From assembly GCA_947044405.1 (NCBI GenBank), contig CAMRHE010000333.1, positions 1,798,001 through 1,862,000 on the forward strand: 64,000 bases of DNA, given 5' to 3'. The notes beneath the pieces are model-generated. The model did no database searches and was not told the DNA's origin. It saw only the letters and a program-made list of their open reading frames with translations. This document shows positions 1-12,096 of this stretch, piece by piece. Source of the stretch: Leptodactylus fallax. Taxonomy: Eukaryota > Chordata > Amphibia > Anura > Leptodactylidae. Position numbers and translations under genes: made by a program. Every line of letters starts with the position of its first letter. Position 1 is the stretch's first letter.

Positions 1-204
1 ATGGCACGCATGCCAGAGTGGGCACTAAGGGCCCTCTCTGTGGGCACATGCACCATCACCCCATTCAGGCTCCTCGATCTCTTGCGAGTGATCCAGCTCT
101 TCTTTCAGTTGTATATGCGAATGCACGTACACCTGAGAACTGTCAGTGTAGGCCGCAGGACAGTGGCTTACACTGACAGAAGATTATGACCACTGCCCTG
201 ACGC

Positions 205-290
205 AGACGCGATGACGTCATTCATCAGTGCCTGCTTTGCGGTGCAAGAATGAGGTTGCCCTGCTCTCTTTGTGGAAGTGCAGGTAAGTA
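205..290 (+). promoter_or_regulatory. CRE plus splice-donor cassette, copy 1
   Basis: A perfect palindromic CRE, TGACGTCA, lies at 213-220. About 60 bases on, CAG|GTAAGTA (281-290, GT at 284) is a near-perfect 5' splice donor. An array of the 31-bp family follows directly. The same order of parts recurs in other hAT-like elements of this window, which is why it is listed. Promoter activity is not shown by sequence alone. Confidence 0.3.
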
Positions 291-420
291 GAGGAACATA
301 TCATACTGTGTTGGGGGCCACTGTAAAGTATATTGGAATGTGTGGGGGCCACTATGGAGCATATTGAACTGTGTGGGACCACCGTGGAACAGCTTGGACT
401 GTGTGGGAGCCCTTCACTAT
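290..420. repeat. Short degenerate array of the ~31-bp unit
   Basis: Four or so imperfect units of the form ACTGTGTGGGGGCCACTATG-GAGCATATTG. This is the reverse complement of the unit in the large arrays at 11.1 kb, 15.1 kb and 32.3 kb. Confidence 0.55.
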
Positions 421-747
421 TTATATCACACAGTATCTGTTTTATAGCAGACGTGATATTAGTACAGGCCGTAATAACATTGCACGGTCACTATAAAACA
501 GATCCTACGCGATGTATATAGTGAACATTAATCATTCAAAAGTATACCAAATGCAAACTTCTAGCTTTCAGTACAAAGTTGTTGTAAAACCCCATTCACA
601 CGATCGTATTTTACGGGTCCGTAACTGTCCGCAATTGTGGATCCGCACAGTATTAAGGTTAAATTGCTGTGTTGGCACTTTGCAATAAATTAATGGGTTT
701 TGGGTTGCAGTTTGGGCACTCGGTCTCTAAAAGGTTCGCCATCACTG

Positions 748-1643
748 GTCTATGGGGTCCGCGGAGAGTGAGAGTGTAATTAGATTTGGTTTAGGTGATG
801 GGTATGGTGAATGTAGAGGGTAAATAAGAGCATGGGCAAGGATGCAAAACAAAATAACAATAAGTTACAGCATGAAAAAATAGGAAGTTGTGTTGGATAG
901 ATGATAGGTCAGAAATGAAGATGCAGAGTTTGTTTTGAGATGGAAGAGAATGCATGTTTTTAGACATTGAATTCTGATAAACTAATATTGTAGATAGCAC
1001 ATTTCCACACAAACGGCATGGGAATAAAGGACCCAAGAATAGAATAAAGTGAGAGAATAGATCAGGGGAAGGAATTGAGTGCTGTAAGCTTGGGCTGTGT
1101 TTGTCAAAAATGAAACCTGTTAGGTGACTCTCACCTGTAAGAGTTATACTTGTAGGTACAATATTAAAGAGTGTGTAGTAATTGCCCCCTATTGCTTACT
1201 ATGTAATCATGGCCTTGGGGTGTACTGTACAGTAGTGGTGCACTTGGTAGCCAAAAAACAGATACCCATTCTCCACAGGAAACCGCTGTCTTTAGTGATT
1301 CACATGATTCAGCATTACAGCAACATGGTAGAATGTTAGCACAAACTTTCACCAGAACAGCGTCTTTTCTGCACGGCAGATATAAATATATAAAGGCAGC
1401 ACAAATAAAGTTTAAAGTCTCTGAGAAATTGTCTTTTAAGCAGTCTCCTTTATATCAAGTCTCTTGCATAGCCCCATTCAACTGAATCTCAAGAAAGATG
1501 CCACTGGCAAAGTTCATTCTTTAGCTAAATGCATTAGCAAAGGTTCTTTGCAGAAAAACAATTAGCAATGGTCAGGAACGAGCATGGGAACACCATATTG
1601 CTTAGGCATTTGTGATGCATCATCTGCACTTCAGAGGCTGGCG
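748..1643. other. No gene recognised
   Basis: About 0.9 kb of AT-rich sequence between the hAT-like end and a Tc1 element. Short open frames on both strands show no family resemblance and no splice or codon-bias support. I see nothing assignable. Confidence 0.5.
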
Positions 1644-1645
1644 TA

Positions 1646-3273
1646 CAGTACAGACTAAAAGTTTGGACACACCTTCTCATTCCAAGAGTTTTCTGTATTT
1701 TCATAACTATAAAAATTGTAGATTTACACTGAAGGCATCAAAACTATGAATTAACACATGTGGAATTATATACTTAACAAAAAAGTGTCAAACAACTGAA
1801 AATATGTCTTATATTCTAGGTTCTTCTAAGTAGCCACCTTTTGCTTTGATTACTGCTTTGCACACTCTTGGCATTCTCTTGATGAGCTTCAAAAGGTAGT
1901 CACCTGAAATGGTTTTCACTTCACAGGTGTGCCCTGTCAGGTTTAATAAGTGGGATTTCTTGCCTTATAAATAGGGTTGGGACCATCAGTTGTGTTGTTC
2001 AGAAGTCAGGTGGATACACAGCTGATAGTCCTACTGAATGGAGTGTTAGAATTTGTATTATGGCAAGAAAAAAAGCAGCTAAGTAAAGAAAAACAAGTGG
2101 CCATCATTACTTTAAGAAATGAAGGTCAGTCAGTCCGAAAAATTGGGAAGACTTTGAAAGTGTCCCCAAGTGCAGTGGCCAAAACCATCAAGCGCTACAA
2201 AGAAACTGGCTCACATGAGGACCGCCCCAGGAAAGGAAGACCTAGAGTCACCTCTGCTGCGGAGGATAAGTTCATCCGAGTCACCAGCCTCAGAAATCGC
2301 AGGTTAACAGCAGCTCAGATTAGAGAGCAGGTCAATGCCACACAGAGTTCTAGCAGCAGACACATCTCTACAACAACTGTTAAGAGGAGACTGTGTGCAG
2401 CAGGCCTTCATGGTAAAATAGCTGCTAGGAAACCACTGCTAAGGACAGGCAACAAGCAGAAGAGACTTGTTTGGGCTAAAGAACACAAGGAATGGACATT
2501 AGACCTGTGGAAATCTGTGCTTTGGTCTGATGAGTCCAAATTTGAGATTTTTGGTTCCAACCACCGTGTGTTTGTGCGACGCAGAAAAGGTGAACGAATG
2601 GACTCTACATGCCTGGTTCCCACCGTGAAGCATGGAGGAGGAGGTGTGATGGTGTGGGGGTGCTTTGCTGGTGACACTGTTGAAGATTTATTCAAAATTG
2701 AAGGAATACTGAACCAGCATGGTTACCACAGCATCTTGCAGCATGCTATTCCATCCGGTTTGCGTTTAGTTGGACCATCATTTATTTTTCAACAGGACAA
2801 TGACCCCAAACACACCTCCAGACTGTGTAAGGGCTATTTGACCAAGAAGGAGAGTGATGGGGTGCTACGCCAGATGACCTGGCCTCCACAGTCACCAGAC
2901 CTGAACCCAATCGAGATGGTTTGGGGTGAGCTGGACCGCAGAGTGAAGGCAAAAGGGCCAACAAGTGCTAAGCATCTCTGGGAACTCCTTCAAGACTGTT
3001 GGAAGACCATTTCAGGTGACTACCTCTTGAAGCTCATCAAGAGAATGCCAAGAGTGTGCAAAGCAGTAATCAAAGCAAAAGGTGGCCACTTTGAAGAATC
3101 TAGAATATAAGACATATTTTAAGTTGTTTGACACTTTTTTGTTAAGTATATAATTCCACATGTGTTAATTCATAGTTTTGATGCCTTCAGTGTGAATCTA
3201 CAATTTTTATAGTCATGAAAATACAGAAAACTCTTGGAATGAGAAGGTGTGTCCAAACTTTTGGTCTGTACTG
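1646..3273 (+). mobile_element. Full-length Tc1-like transposon with very long inverted repeats
   Basis: The element is bounded by TA on both sides (1644-1645 and 3274-3275). It begins CAGTACAGACTAAAAGTTTG and ends with the inverse, TTTGGTCTGTACTG. The inverted repeats extend roughly 270 bp inward: 1646 to about 1915 pairs with about 3005-3273. The right arm therefore includes the last ~35 codons of the transposase, and the left arm is an antisense copy of that coding end. The length of 1628 bp is normal for the Tc1 group. The arms remain similar, suggesting a fairly young copy. Confidence 0.95.
2060..3110 (+). pseudogene. Tc1 transposase, nearly intact, frameshifted at its start
   Basis: This encodes a Tc1/mariner-superfamily transposase that cuts and pastes at TA dinucleotides. 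The N-terminal half carries the paired helix-turn-helix DNA-binding region (motifs VRKIGKTLKVSPSAVAKTIK and LRNRRLTAAQIREQ). The C-terminal half is the DDE catalytic domain: first D in WSDESKFEIFG, second in [12 protein letters not shown] in SPDLNPIEMVWGEL. Between second D and E there are 38 residues, not the 34 of typical Tc1 proteins; the copy at 38.5 kb shares this spacing. The natural start ATG at 2060 (MARKK) is in a different frame from the rest because the following A-run seems one base too long. The open frame reaches 3110 by reading through from further upstream (first ATG 1977). No other stop is seen, so one indel separates it from a full-length protein. Confidence 0.9.
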
Positions 3274-3289
3274 TAGATGCTGTCAGATG

Positions 3290-3545
3290 TAATACCGCTA
3301 GACCCGAACTGCTGGAGTGGACATTAAACTGGAGGTAGATGAAGGGGGACATTAAATTGGTGGCAGATGAAGGAGGGCATTAAACTGGGGACAGATGGAG
3401 GAGGGGACATTAAACTGGGGTCAGATGGAGGAGGACATTAAACTGGAGGAGGCAGATGGAGGGTGGCATTAAACTGGAGGCAACTGGAGGAGGACATTAA
3501 ACCGTGGGGGTAGCTAAAGGGGGACGTCTGTCTCTAGTTGCCCCC
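3290..3545. repeat. Minisatellite with ACATTAAACTGG-type unit
   Basis: About seven imperfect units of 35-40 bp, each holding GGACATTAAACTGGAGG followed by CAGATGGAGGAGG or similar. The reverse-complement version is present at about 16480-16800, so the array belongs to a dispersed repeat family. Confidence 0.75.
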
Positions 3546-3900
3546 AGTTTAATGTCCCCCTTTAGTTGCCCCGAGTTTAAGCTGGGGCACGGGGAGAGGG
3601 ACTTCATATTGTGGGGCAATTGGAGGGGAACATTATAATGTGGGGGCATATAATGTTAAGGTGACTGTAGAAGTATAATACTGTGTGGGGGCACAAAGAA
3701 AAATGGGTGAGAATGGGTGGAGTCAATGTAGAATTGGGTGGAGCTAAATTTGTCACAACGCGCATAGTGTGCCCCACCTTTTGTCTCTCTATCTGTCCTT
3801 TGAAAGTTGGGAGGTATGGTTATAGGGGGTACAGCAGTAGCAGTTGCTACTGGGCCCTGGACTCTGAGGGGACCCCGAAGGTTCGTCTGCCATATAAAAT
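3546..3900 (-). repeat. Dispersed repeat plus reversed hAT-like end fragment
   Basis: The stretch 3546-3810 is the reverse complement of 16285-16560: shared features include TTTGAAAGTTGGGAGG, a GTGTGGGGGCACAAAGAAAA block and an AATTGGGTGGAG block. It is followed at about 3822-3890 by a fragment matching the terminal part of the hAT-like element at 11028-12327 read backwards (GCAGTAGCAGTTGCTACTGG). Terminal bases of the hAT-like part are missing here. Confidence 0.55.
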
Positions 3901-4600
3901 ATACCACTATTCTAAATGGCACTGGTTAGGTAGGGGCCCCATTACAGATTTTTCACTGGGATCCAGGAGGGTCAAGTTTTGCTTCAGGCTGTCCTATATA
4001 CTTTCTCCAAGTTTTGGCTTCTAAAGCAACAACAGAAAACCTGGAAAAAACCTCAGTGTGGAAACCCAGCCTTAAAAGTCTCTCAATTTAGTAATGAAAT
4101 TGTGTTCTTGGATTTAGAAGTCTAACATTTCCTGAACTGATAAAGATGCATTGGAGAACCTGACTGGACATTTCAGATTTTTGGATCAACCTGTGCAATT
4201 TCTTAAAGAGCAAGATTAATGAGAGATAGAGACGAATACAGAAAATGAGCAGAAACATGATATCCTAAAGAGTTAAGCCTATGAGCGCTTGTAAATATAT
4301 CCAATACTGTGCTTAAACACATTGTGTGTTTCAAGTGCAGTATTATGTGTTTTTGTGGCAACTGTTTGAGCCAGAAACAGAATTGTATACAAAAGAGAGA
4401 AGTATCAGTTCTGTTTTTGTGTACTTTTTTTGGATCCAATCCTGACTTTGGTTTAAGAAGCTGCCTCAAAAATAATAAACACAATTGCTGTGGATAGACC
4501 TTCCATAAAAATGTAATATATATAAGTTTCACTAGATGGCAGCAAAGCACCAAATATGATTCTATGAGAATGAAATCAGTTTAACTAGAGCACTGTTGTT
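3901..4600. other. No gene; faint MITE remnant
   Basis: No coding evidence. At about 4345-4480 an imperfect palindrome (GTTTGAGCCAGAAACAG near the left, CTGACTTTGGTTTAAG near the right) is a decayed relative of the foldback family seen better at 18640-18859 and 43598-43816. Confidence 0.4.
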
Positions 4601-4602
4601 TA

Positions 4603-4665
4603 CTATTATTATTTATTATTATTAATTATTATTATTATTATTATTATTATTAATAATATTTTTAA
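4603..4665. repeat. (ATT)n microsatellite
   Basis: Imperfect run of ATT trinucleotides. Confidence 0.95.
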
Positions 4666-4756
4666 TTTACACCAAATATATTAGACAGTAAGTGAATAGT
4701 AAATTATTGAAGTTAATGTTTTACAATCAGGAAAATGCAGATTATTTAACTCATTC

Positions 4757-4790
4757 CTGACATCCGCTATAATAGTACAGCGGATGTCAG
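4757..4790. repeat. 12-bp hairpin CTGACATCCGCT
   Basis: CTGACATCCGCT and AGCGGATGTCAG pair perfectly around a 10-base loop. It sits just outside the Tc1 relic that follows and is probably part of another small repeat. Confidence 0.7.
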
Positions 4791-4851
4791 GTGTTTAAAT
4801 AGTACGGCCGCTCAGGAGCTGCCGGGTCTCCGCTGTATTATACCTACAGTG

Positions 4852-6050
4852 TACAACCCGAATTCCAATGAAGTTGGGTCATTGTGTAAAATATAAATAA
4901 AAACAGAATACGATAATTTGCAAATCCTTTTCAATCTATTTTCAATTGAATACACTACAAAGACAAGATATTTAATGTTCAAACGGTTAAAATTTATTGT
5001 TTTTTTTTTTTGCAAATATTCACTCATTTTGAATTTGATGCTTGCAACACGTTCCAAAAAAGCTGGGACAGGGGCAACAAAAGACTGGGATAGTTAAGGA
5101 ATGCTCAAAAAACACCTGTTTGGAGCATTCCAGAGGTGGACAGGTTAATTGGAAACAGGTGAGTGTACGGACTGGATATAAATGAAGCATCCCCGAAAGG
5201 CTCAGTCATGCACAAGCAAGGATGGTGCGAGGTTCACCACTTTGTGAACGTACAATTGCAAGGAATTTAGGGATTTCATCATTTACAGTCCATAATATTA
5301 TCAAAAGATTTAGGGAATCTGGCCAAATCTCTGCAAGTAAGCGGCAAGGCCGAAAACCAACACTGAATGTCCGTGACCTTTGATCTCTTATGCGGCACTG
5401 CATTAAAACCAGACATCATTCTGTAATGGATATTGCCACATGGGCTCAGGAAAACTTCAGAAAACCATTGTCAGTGAACACAGTTCGTCGCTACATCTAC
5501 AAGTGCAAGTTAAAACTCTACCATGCAAAGCGAAAGCCATATATCAACAACACTCAGAAACGCCGCCGGCTTCTCTAGGCCCGAGCTCATCTGAGATGGA
5601 GATGGCTTGGACAGCAGCATATGTTGCTCCAAAACCTGTATGTACTTTTCAGCATTAATGGTGTCTTCACAGATGTGCAAGTTACCCATGCCATGGGCAC
5701 TAACACACCCCCATACCATCAGAGATGCTGGCTTTTGAACTTGAGTTGTACATCAAGGAAGAATGGAAAAGAATTCCACCTAAAAAGCTTCAACAATTCG
5801 TGTCCTCAGTTCCCAAACACTTATTGAGTGTTGTTAAAAGTAAAGGTGATGTAACACAGTGGTAGACATGCCCCTGGCCCAGTCTTTTGTTGCCCCTGTC
5901 CCAGCTTTTTTGGAACGTATTACAGGCATCAAAATTCAAATGAGTGAATATTTGCAAAAAACAGTAAATTTAACCATTTGAACATTAAATATCTTGTCTT
6001 TGTCGTGTATTCAACTGAATATAGGTTGAAAAGAATTTGCAAAGAGAAAT
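4852..6050 (+). mobile_element. Tc1-like element relic with internal inversion
   Basis: Terminal regions are inverted repeats. The left one has TTCCAATGAAGTTGGG, GACAAGATATTTAATGTTC and CGTTCCAAAAAAGCTGGGAC. The right one has the inverse blocks CAGCTTTTTTGGAACG and GAACATTAAATATCTTGTC. The far right end is eroded. The body holds transposase fragments: an N-terminal part (+), a middle part that has been flipped (-), and a C-terminal part (+). The segment encoding the second D and E of the catalytic triad is missing. Confidence 0.85.
5223..5865 (+). pseudogene. Broken Tc1-like transposase (N-term +, middle inverted, C-term +)
   Basis: From 5223 the + strand encodes a start MVRGSPLCERTIARNLG and the helix-turn-helix region (SSFTVHNIIKRFRESGQIS), with in-frame stops at about 5382 and 5576. 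From about 5611 to 5738 the coding sense is on the minus strand (MVWGCVSAHGMGNLHICEDT, then TINAEKYIQVLEQHML). From about 5739 the + strand resumes with the C-terminal part (YIKEEWKRIPPKKLQQF) up to a stop at 5863. The product cannot be active. The middle block lies where the protein order requires it, so this is an inversion in place together with a deletion of the distal catalytic region. Confidence 0.8.
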
Positions 6051-7862
6051 TTTAAATTTGCTGCAGCCATAATGAGACTATTAGCAGCAAAAAAAATGAT
6101 AGGCCATCATGTATGAAGGCTTATACAGTCAATGAACATAAATTATCCTGTAAGTGATTAAAAATGTTATTTATTAGCTGTAGTGAAAGCTTTTTTTATA
6201 TAATCTGCAAGTGTACTCTTGATATTTTCTAAAACAGTATAATACCTCACTCTCTCACGTAGTGTCTTGCTGCTGAATGCGAATGAAAGTGTGGTTTTTT
6301 TAACCGCTTCCTGTGAATGGACATAACATTCTGTCTGTGGTATCCTGTCTGCAATAGCATGTAACATTATGTTCTGATCGTCATACAAACGTAAAATCCT
6401 GGCTGTAGTCGATACTGTGTGGTCACAACAGCCGCGATAGGAGAAATGGATAAGAAGGTCATTTAACACCTTAGATGCTGTGATGAAAACTAATTGTAAG
6501 GAGTATAAAGTAAATACTGAGATCTTCTTTATTTCTACCTCATCATTTGTGTTAATATGAGAGCTTGGGGTTTAAAAGGAATGTATGGCCATATGTTTTA
6601 CTTATTTCTTAATAATTCTTAGTCACTTTTTACTAATAATTTTTTAGATTTTAAATAGATCATTTTCTACTGACACATTCCCTTTAGGTAAGACCCTCAG
6701 AGCTCACCAATAATATACAAGTTATGTGCAGTTAGTAATATAGTGGAATATGCAAATATTCCAATATATTACTGGAAAAATAAATGATCAAAAGTGCTCT
6801 AGAAGGATTATAAAGATGTTTGTAAATATAAAGAAATTAAAAATAAAAATAAATAAATCTGTCCATGTAAAACAATTTTTTTTTTTTACGAAATAACATA
6901 TATATACAACAAAACCTCTTTGAGCCAACCACCTAAATTTGCACAGAAAAATTATATTTAGAAGACTACAGTGGCAGTACCTGGATGACACATTGGTATA
7001 CATCTTGAATTGGAGTACGGGTGACAGCTCCCCCCCTGGGGTATGCTGAAATCTAGGCGTTGCTCTTTTCTGATTGGTGGAGAGCCAAGCCAGCTGACAG
7101 TTCATAATGACTATTACCTCATGGGTGGTTCTATTTGTTTGTGTCCTTTTCTGACTGCTGGAAATCCAAGCCAGCTCAGAATATTTCCTCAGTGGCTTTT
7201 CAGTTAAATGGCTAGTAACGCTGCCCTCTGATAGAAATTCAAGCAAAAATAATCACTATTATCTTGGAAAACCCATTTAAATCCTGTTGCTTCATATTTT
7301 TAAATTTGCAAATACAGAAAATAAAAGTAGTCTGTGAAGGTCGTCAGGCCATTAAATCAAGCCTTGCTCATAAAGCTCAGGATTTGTTACAGTGTATCAC
7401 TGTATACATTTACCTAAACTATGCACACTGAAGCAAGAAATTCCTCTTTAAGTTGACAGGATTTGCCTACGCTGATACACTATAGTGAACCCTCAGTATT
7501 GTGAACAAGACAAGATGTCAGGTGGAGTTGAGAAAAACACTGACAAGCAAAAAGGTAACAATGTTTTGAACTTTTGACTTTCTGGCTCCATATCTCACCA
7601 TGCACTACAGCTTAGAATGTGAGACTACCATTATTTTATCATCTTGGCTATCTCATACATAACTTTGACTTGCAACTATTTAGCATATAACTAGTTAGGC
7701 AGATTCTTGTCATGTAACTGCATTGTTACTGTTTTGCACCTGATGGTGGAAAAAAATCTTTTTCTTCTTTTATACTACAAATTACAACCTGTTCTCACAT
7801 TCCCTAATAGCTCAGTGTCTTACTAGGTTGATTCCCAAGCAAAAGTTCACTGGTTCAAATTG
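6051..7862. other. No gene recognised
   Basis: About 1.8 kb of AT-rich sequence. Open frames at 6167-6469 and 6788-7246 on the minus strand lack recognisable domains. The latter ends in a low-complexity Phe/Ile stretch. Short pieces near 7080-7230 look like decayed repeats but could not be assigned. Confidence 0.45.
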
Positions 7863-8330
7863 AGGATCAGCCATGAAGTAGATTTCCCAAGAAAACAGAA
7901 ACAGCAACATCCAGCTCATCGATAGTGGTCTCTTGGCCAAGAAAATTGCCAAACTGCATCATGTGAGTCCCATGAAAGTTGGAAGAATACAAAATGAAGT
8001 CCATCCATCCATTTAAAAGCCAAAAGGTGGACATCCAGGCAAAATATTGGAGTCAACAAATCGGCTCATCACAAGGTATATCAGTTCTGGTGTGACAAAC
8101 ACGGCAGTGGAGGTGGCTCTTATGTTTTGTAATAGTGAGATCACAGATGTCCTTGCAAGCACCGTGCGACATGTGTTACACAAGTCTGGAATGGTTGCCC
8201 GAAAAAAGGAGAAGAAGCCTCAAATGCAATATTTTCATAAGAAGCATTTGCAAAAGAGTACAAAAAGTGGAAGTAGAAGTTCGGAAACAGGTTATTTGGA
8301 GCGATGAGACGAAAGTCAATAGACTGTTGA
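7863..8330 (+). pseudogene. Tc1-type transposase relic, N-terminal half
   Basis: Translation in two frames gives a decayed transposase. The first helix-turn-helix resembles LLAKKIAKLHHVSPMKVGRI. The linker is KGGHPGKILESTNRL and the second helix-turn-helix contains STVRHVLHKSGMVARKKEKK. The region around the first catalytic aspartate reads VIWSDETKVNR. In-frame stops occur near 8016 and 8305, and one frame change is needed near 8270. Everything after the first catalytic D is gone, and inverted termini could not be found. Family membership within Tc1/mariner is likely from the WSDETK motif. Confidence 0.75.
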
Positions 8331-8780
8331 AATGTATGCTCGCATCTCAGTGGCAGATGTCATTGACTATAACATGGACATATTCTGCTCCAGTGTGATG
8401 CTGGTCATTTTTCTATACTAATGTCTTTTACAAGTCTTTTGTTCATGCTGCTGTCCAGTGATGCGACACAGGACAGAGCTGCATCCATATTGGTCTCACA
8501 CTGTATGTAAGTCCAATGACATCTAGATAACATCTAGGTCCCGAGTCAGGCCAACCAGTATCCTTCCTCCCTGGGCCCCATCTTCTCAATCACACTGTAG
8601 GGACCCTGATCACCAATCAGCTTGCTGTTGACTGGGGCCTACTGCTGTGTGGTCACATACCCCTAACTTATTGAGTTAGGAGGGCCCTAATTCAAGGCAA
8701 GAGCCAGGCTGCAGACTACTGACAGGACGCCAGGGCAGCAACAATTAGAGGCAAGCACTAGGCAGAAAACTACTACTAAA
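8331..8780. other. No gene recognised
   Basis: Nothing assignable; no open frame with family resemblance. Confidence 0.45.
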
Positions 8781-9175
8781 AAATAAATATATGTTGGTAA
8801 AATGCCATGTGCCCAGACAGCAGTTTTCATCCACACATGGGGTATTTCTGTACTTGGGAGAAATTGTGCAAGGCTCTATGCACACGTCTAAGTGTGCCAT
8901 CTGTGGGGGCGTTCGATGGTCTGTTCCATTCTGATGAAAAGAGAGCAGGACCTATCCTGGTCTGTTTCATCAGAACAGAACAAATCAGAAGCCCCCATAT
9001 AGCTAAATGCATAACAGAATGCCCTTGGATGCATAATTTTTAATTTTCACAATGCAATGTTAATAAATTCTATGAAACAGCTGTTAAGTGCTCACTGTAT
9101 CTTTTAAGTTCCTTCAAGGGTCTAGTTTCCAAAATGGGGTCACTTTTTGGGGGTTTCTCCTGTACTGGTACTCAG
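8781..9175 (+). repeat. Dispersed repeat fragment with imperfect hairpin
   Basis: The 3' part (TCTATGAAACAGCTGTTAAG, GTCTAGTTTCCAAAATGGGG, GGGGGTTTCTCCTGTACTGG) resembles a repeat I recognise as common in anuran genomes. A short relative of the same motif occurs at about 19440-19465. An imperfect inverted repeat of about 27 bases (GTTCCATTCTGATGAAAAG versus TTTCATCAGAACAGAAC) lies at 8922-8981. No coding content. Confidence 0.4.
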
Positions 9176-9229
9176 GGCCAGTTGTAGACAAACTGTGACC
9201 CTGGGCAAAATTAAAAGCGGGGGCCCCAA

Positions 9230-9758
9230 ATGCTGATATACCAATAACGCCATCATATTTCCAGTGGAAGCCCCTTTAATAATGCCCCCTTTCTGCTCCC
9301 AAAACAGTAACCGCCCACTCTTATGCCCACACACAATTCAAATAACCACCTTTGTATTGTCTAATAGATTTTTGCATCCCCTCATCAGTTATTATAGCAC
9401 CTCCTTATAAATAATAGTCCCTGCTTATCAACAGTGTCCCATATATCAGTAATAGCTCCACCTTAACAGTAATAGCCCCCTCATAAATAATACTGCTCCC
9501 TTATAAATAGTCCCCTTTATTAATAATAGCCCCCCTCTTAAATAATAGTTCACCTTATAAATAATAGTCCACATTATCAATATTAGCCCTCTTATAAATA
9601 ATAGTTCCCCCTTATAAATAGCCCTTTAACAATACTCTCCTAATAAAGTTTCCCTAAATAAATAAAAGAGACCATATTATAATAGTCATCCATATAATGT
9701 CCCCCTTATAGGCCTATTATAAATAGTTCTTCCCTTATAAATAATAACCCACCTTATA
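9230..9758. repeat. Degenerate array of CCCTTATAAATAATAG-type units
   Basis: Many imperfect 15-25 bp units built from CCCCCTTATAAATAATAGTC. Matching sequence continues at 12799-13340, on the other side of the transposon block at 9761-12796, so the two parts were probably one array before insertion. Confidence 0.7.
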
Positions 9759-9760
9759 TA

Positions 9761-10475
<715 letters not shown>

Positions 10476-11149
10476 TTGTTGGCAATGACAGAGGTCATAC
10501 GTTTTCCGTAAGTCTTCTCAAGATTGGCACACACTGTTGCTGGTATGTTGACCCATTCCTCCATGCAGATCTCCTCTAGAGCAGTGATGTTTTGGGGCTG
10601 TCACTGGGCAACACAGACTTTCAACTCCCTCCAAAGGTTTTCTATGGGGTTGAGATATGGAGACTGGCTAGGCCACTCCAGGACCTTGAAATGCTTCTTA
10701 CGAAGCCACTCCTTCGTTGCCCTGGCAGTGTGCTTGGGATCGTTGCCATGCTGAAAGACCCAGCCATGTTTCATCTTCAATGCACTTGCTGATGGCAGGA
10801 GGTTTGCACTCAAAATCTCACGATATATGGCCCCATTCATTCTTTCATGTACATGGATCAGTCGTCCTGGTCCCTTTGCAGAGAAACAGCCCCAAAGCAT
10901 GATGTTGCCACACCTTTGGATGCAACACAGCATTCACTCTCTTCCAAACACGACGAGTTGTGTTTCTACCAAACAGTTCTACTATGGTTTCATCTGACCA
11001 TATGTCATTCTCCCAATACTCTTCTGGCAGTGGCGTAACTAGGAATGGCTGGGCCCCAAGGCGAACATTTGACAAGGGCCCCCCCCCCAAACCGCTGCCC
11101 CCAACCGCCACCCCCGGACCGCCCCCCCAGAAAAAAATGCATTCCTGCG

Positions 11150-11815
11150 CACACTATTATGCGCCATAGTGGCCCCTGCACACAGTATCATGCCCCATAG
11201 TGGCCCCTGCACACAGTATCATGCCCCATAGTGGCCCCTGCACACAGTATCATGCCCCATAGTGGCCCCTGCACACAGTATCATGCCCCATAGTGGCCCC
11301 TGCACACAGTATCATGCCCCATAGTGGCCCCTGCACACAGTATCATGCCCCATAGTGGCCCCTGCACACAGTATCATGTCCCATAGTGGCCCCTGCACAC
11401 AGTATCATGCCCCATAGTGGCCCCTGCACACAGTATTATATCCCATAGTGGCCCCTGCACTGAGTATTTTGCGCCATAGTGGCCCCTGCTCACAGTATCA
11501 TGCCCCATAGTGGCCCCTGCACACAGTATCATGCCCCATAGTGGCCCCTGCTCACAGTATCATGCCCCATAGTGGCCCCTGTACACAGTATCATGCCCCA
11601 TAGTGGCCCCTGCACACAGTATCATGCCCCATAGTGGCCCCTGCACACAGTATTATATCCCATAGTGGCCCTTGCACTGAGTATTTTGCCCCATAGTGGC
11701 CCCTGCACACAGTATCATTCCCATAGTGGCCCCTGCACACACTATTATTCCCCATAGTGGCCCCTGCACTGAGTATTTTGCCCCATAGTGGCCCCTGCAC
11801 ACAGTATTATATGTC
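11150..11815 (+). repeat. 31-bp tandem array (about 21 copies)
   Basis: The unit is CACAGTATCATGCCCCATAG followed by TGGCCCCTGCA. Consecutive copies start exactly 31 bases apart (for example 11181 and 11212). Variants change ATCATG to ATTATA or ATTTTG. Open frames through it are an effect of the periodicity. Confidence 0.97.
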
Positions 11816-11920
11816 CCATTGTGGACCACCCATCAACAATTATTTTACTCTGGAGTCTTTTCAGACCCCAGAGTATAATGATCGGAGACCGAGGGGAGGA
11901 TACAAACATAAAAAAACAAC

Positions 11921-12096
11921 GTTGCTTACCTGTTCCTCGCTCCGGTCCACTACCTGCTACTTCAGCCTTCTTTAACGTTGGACCAGGCCGGCGTCACGTG
12001 ATCCGGGCCGGCGTCAGGACACAAAATGATGTCGGCTGACGTTCGGGACATCACCAAACAGGCCCGAAGCCTGGAGAATCGTAGGAGAGGTAAGTA
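11921..12096. promoter_or_regulatory. GC-rich cassette with divergent splice donors, copy A
   Basis: A minus-strand donor CAG|GTAAG (complement of 11925-11932) and a plus-strand donor GAGAG|GTAAGTA (GT at 12090) point outward from a GC-rich core of about 160 bp. The core holds a CACGTG E-box (11995-12000) and CRE half-sites (TGACGTTC near 12037). The layout is that of a bidirectional promoter with two first exons. Activity is inferred, not shown. Confidence 0.35.

Larger units (their letters stand above)
1..747. mobile_element. hAT-like nonautonomous element, cut by left window edge
   Basis: The right end reads AGGTTCGCCATCACTG (ending at 747), the inverse of a hAT-type terminus starting CAGTGATGGCGAACCT. 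The first 60 bases (ATGGCACGCATGCCAGAG and onward) match the subterminal part I associate with the same kind of dispersed vertebrate repeat. The true left terminus and its target duplication lie outside the window, so the boundary is open. The interior carries a perfect CRE, a strong splice donor and a short 31-bp-type array. No transposase is visible. Assignment to hAT rests on terminus shape only. Confidence 0.5.

Noticed and set aside
11140..11820. Regular 31-bp repeats that might suggest a CRISPR array
   Set aside because: Units are directly adjacent with no unique spacers, in a vertebrate context inside a hAT-like element.
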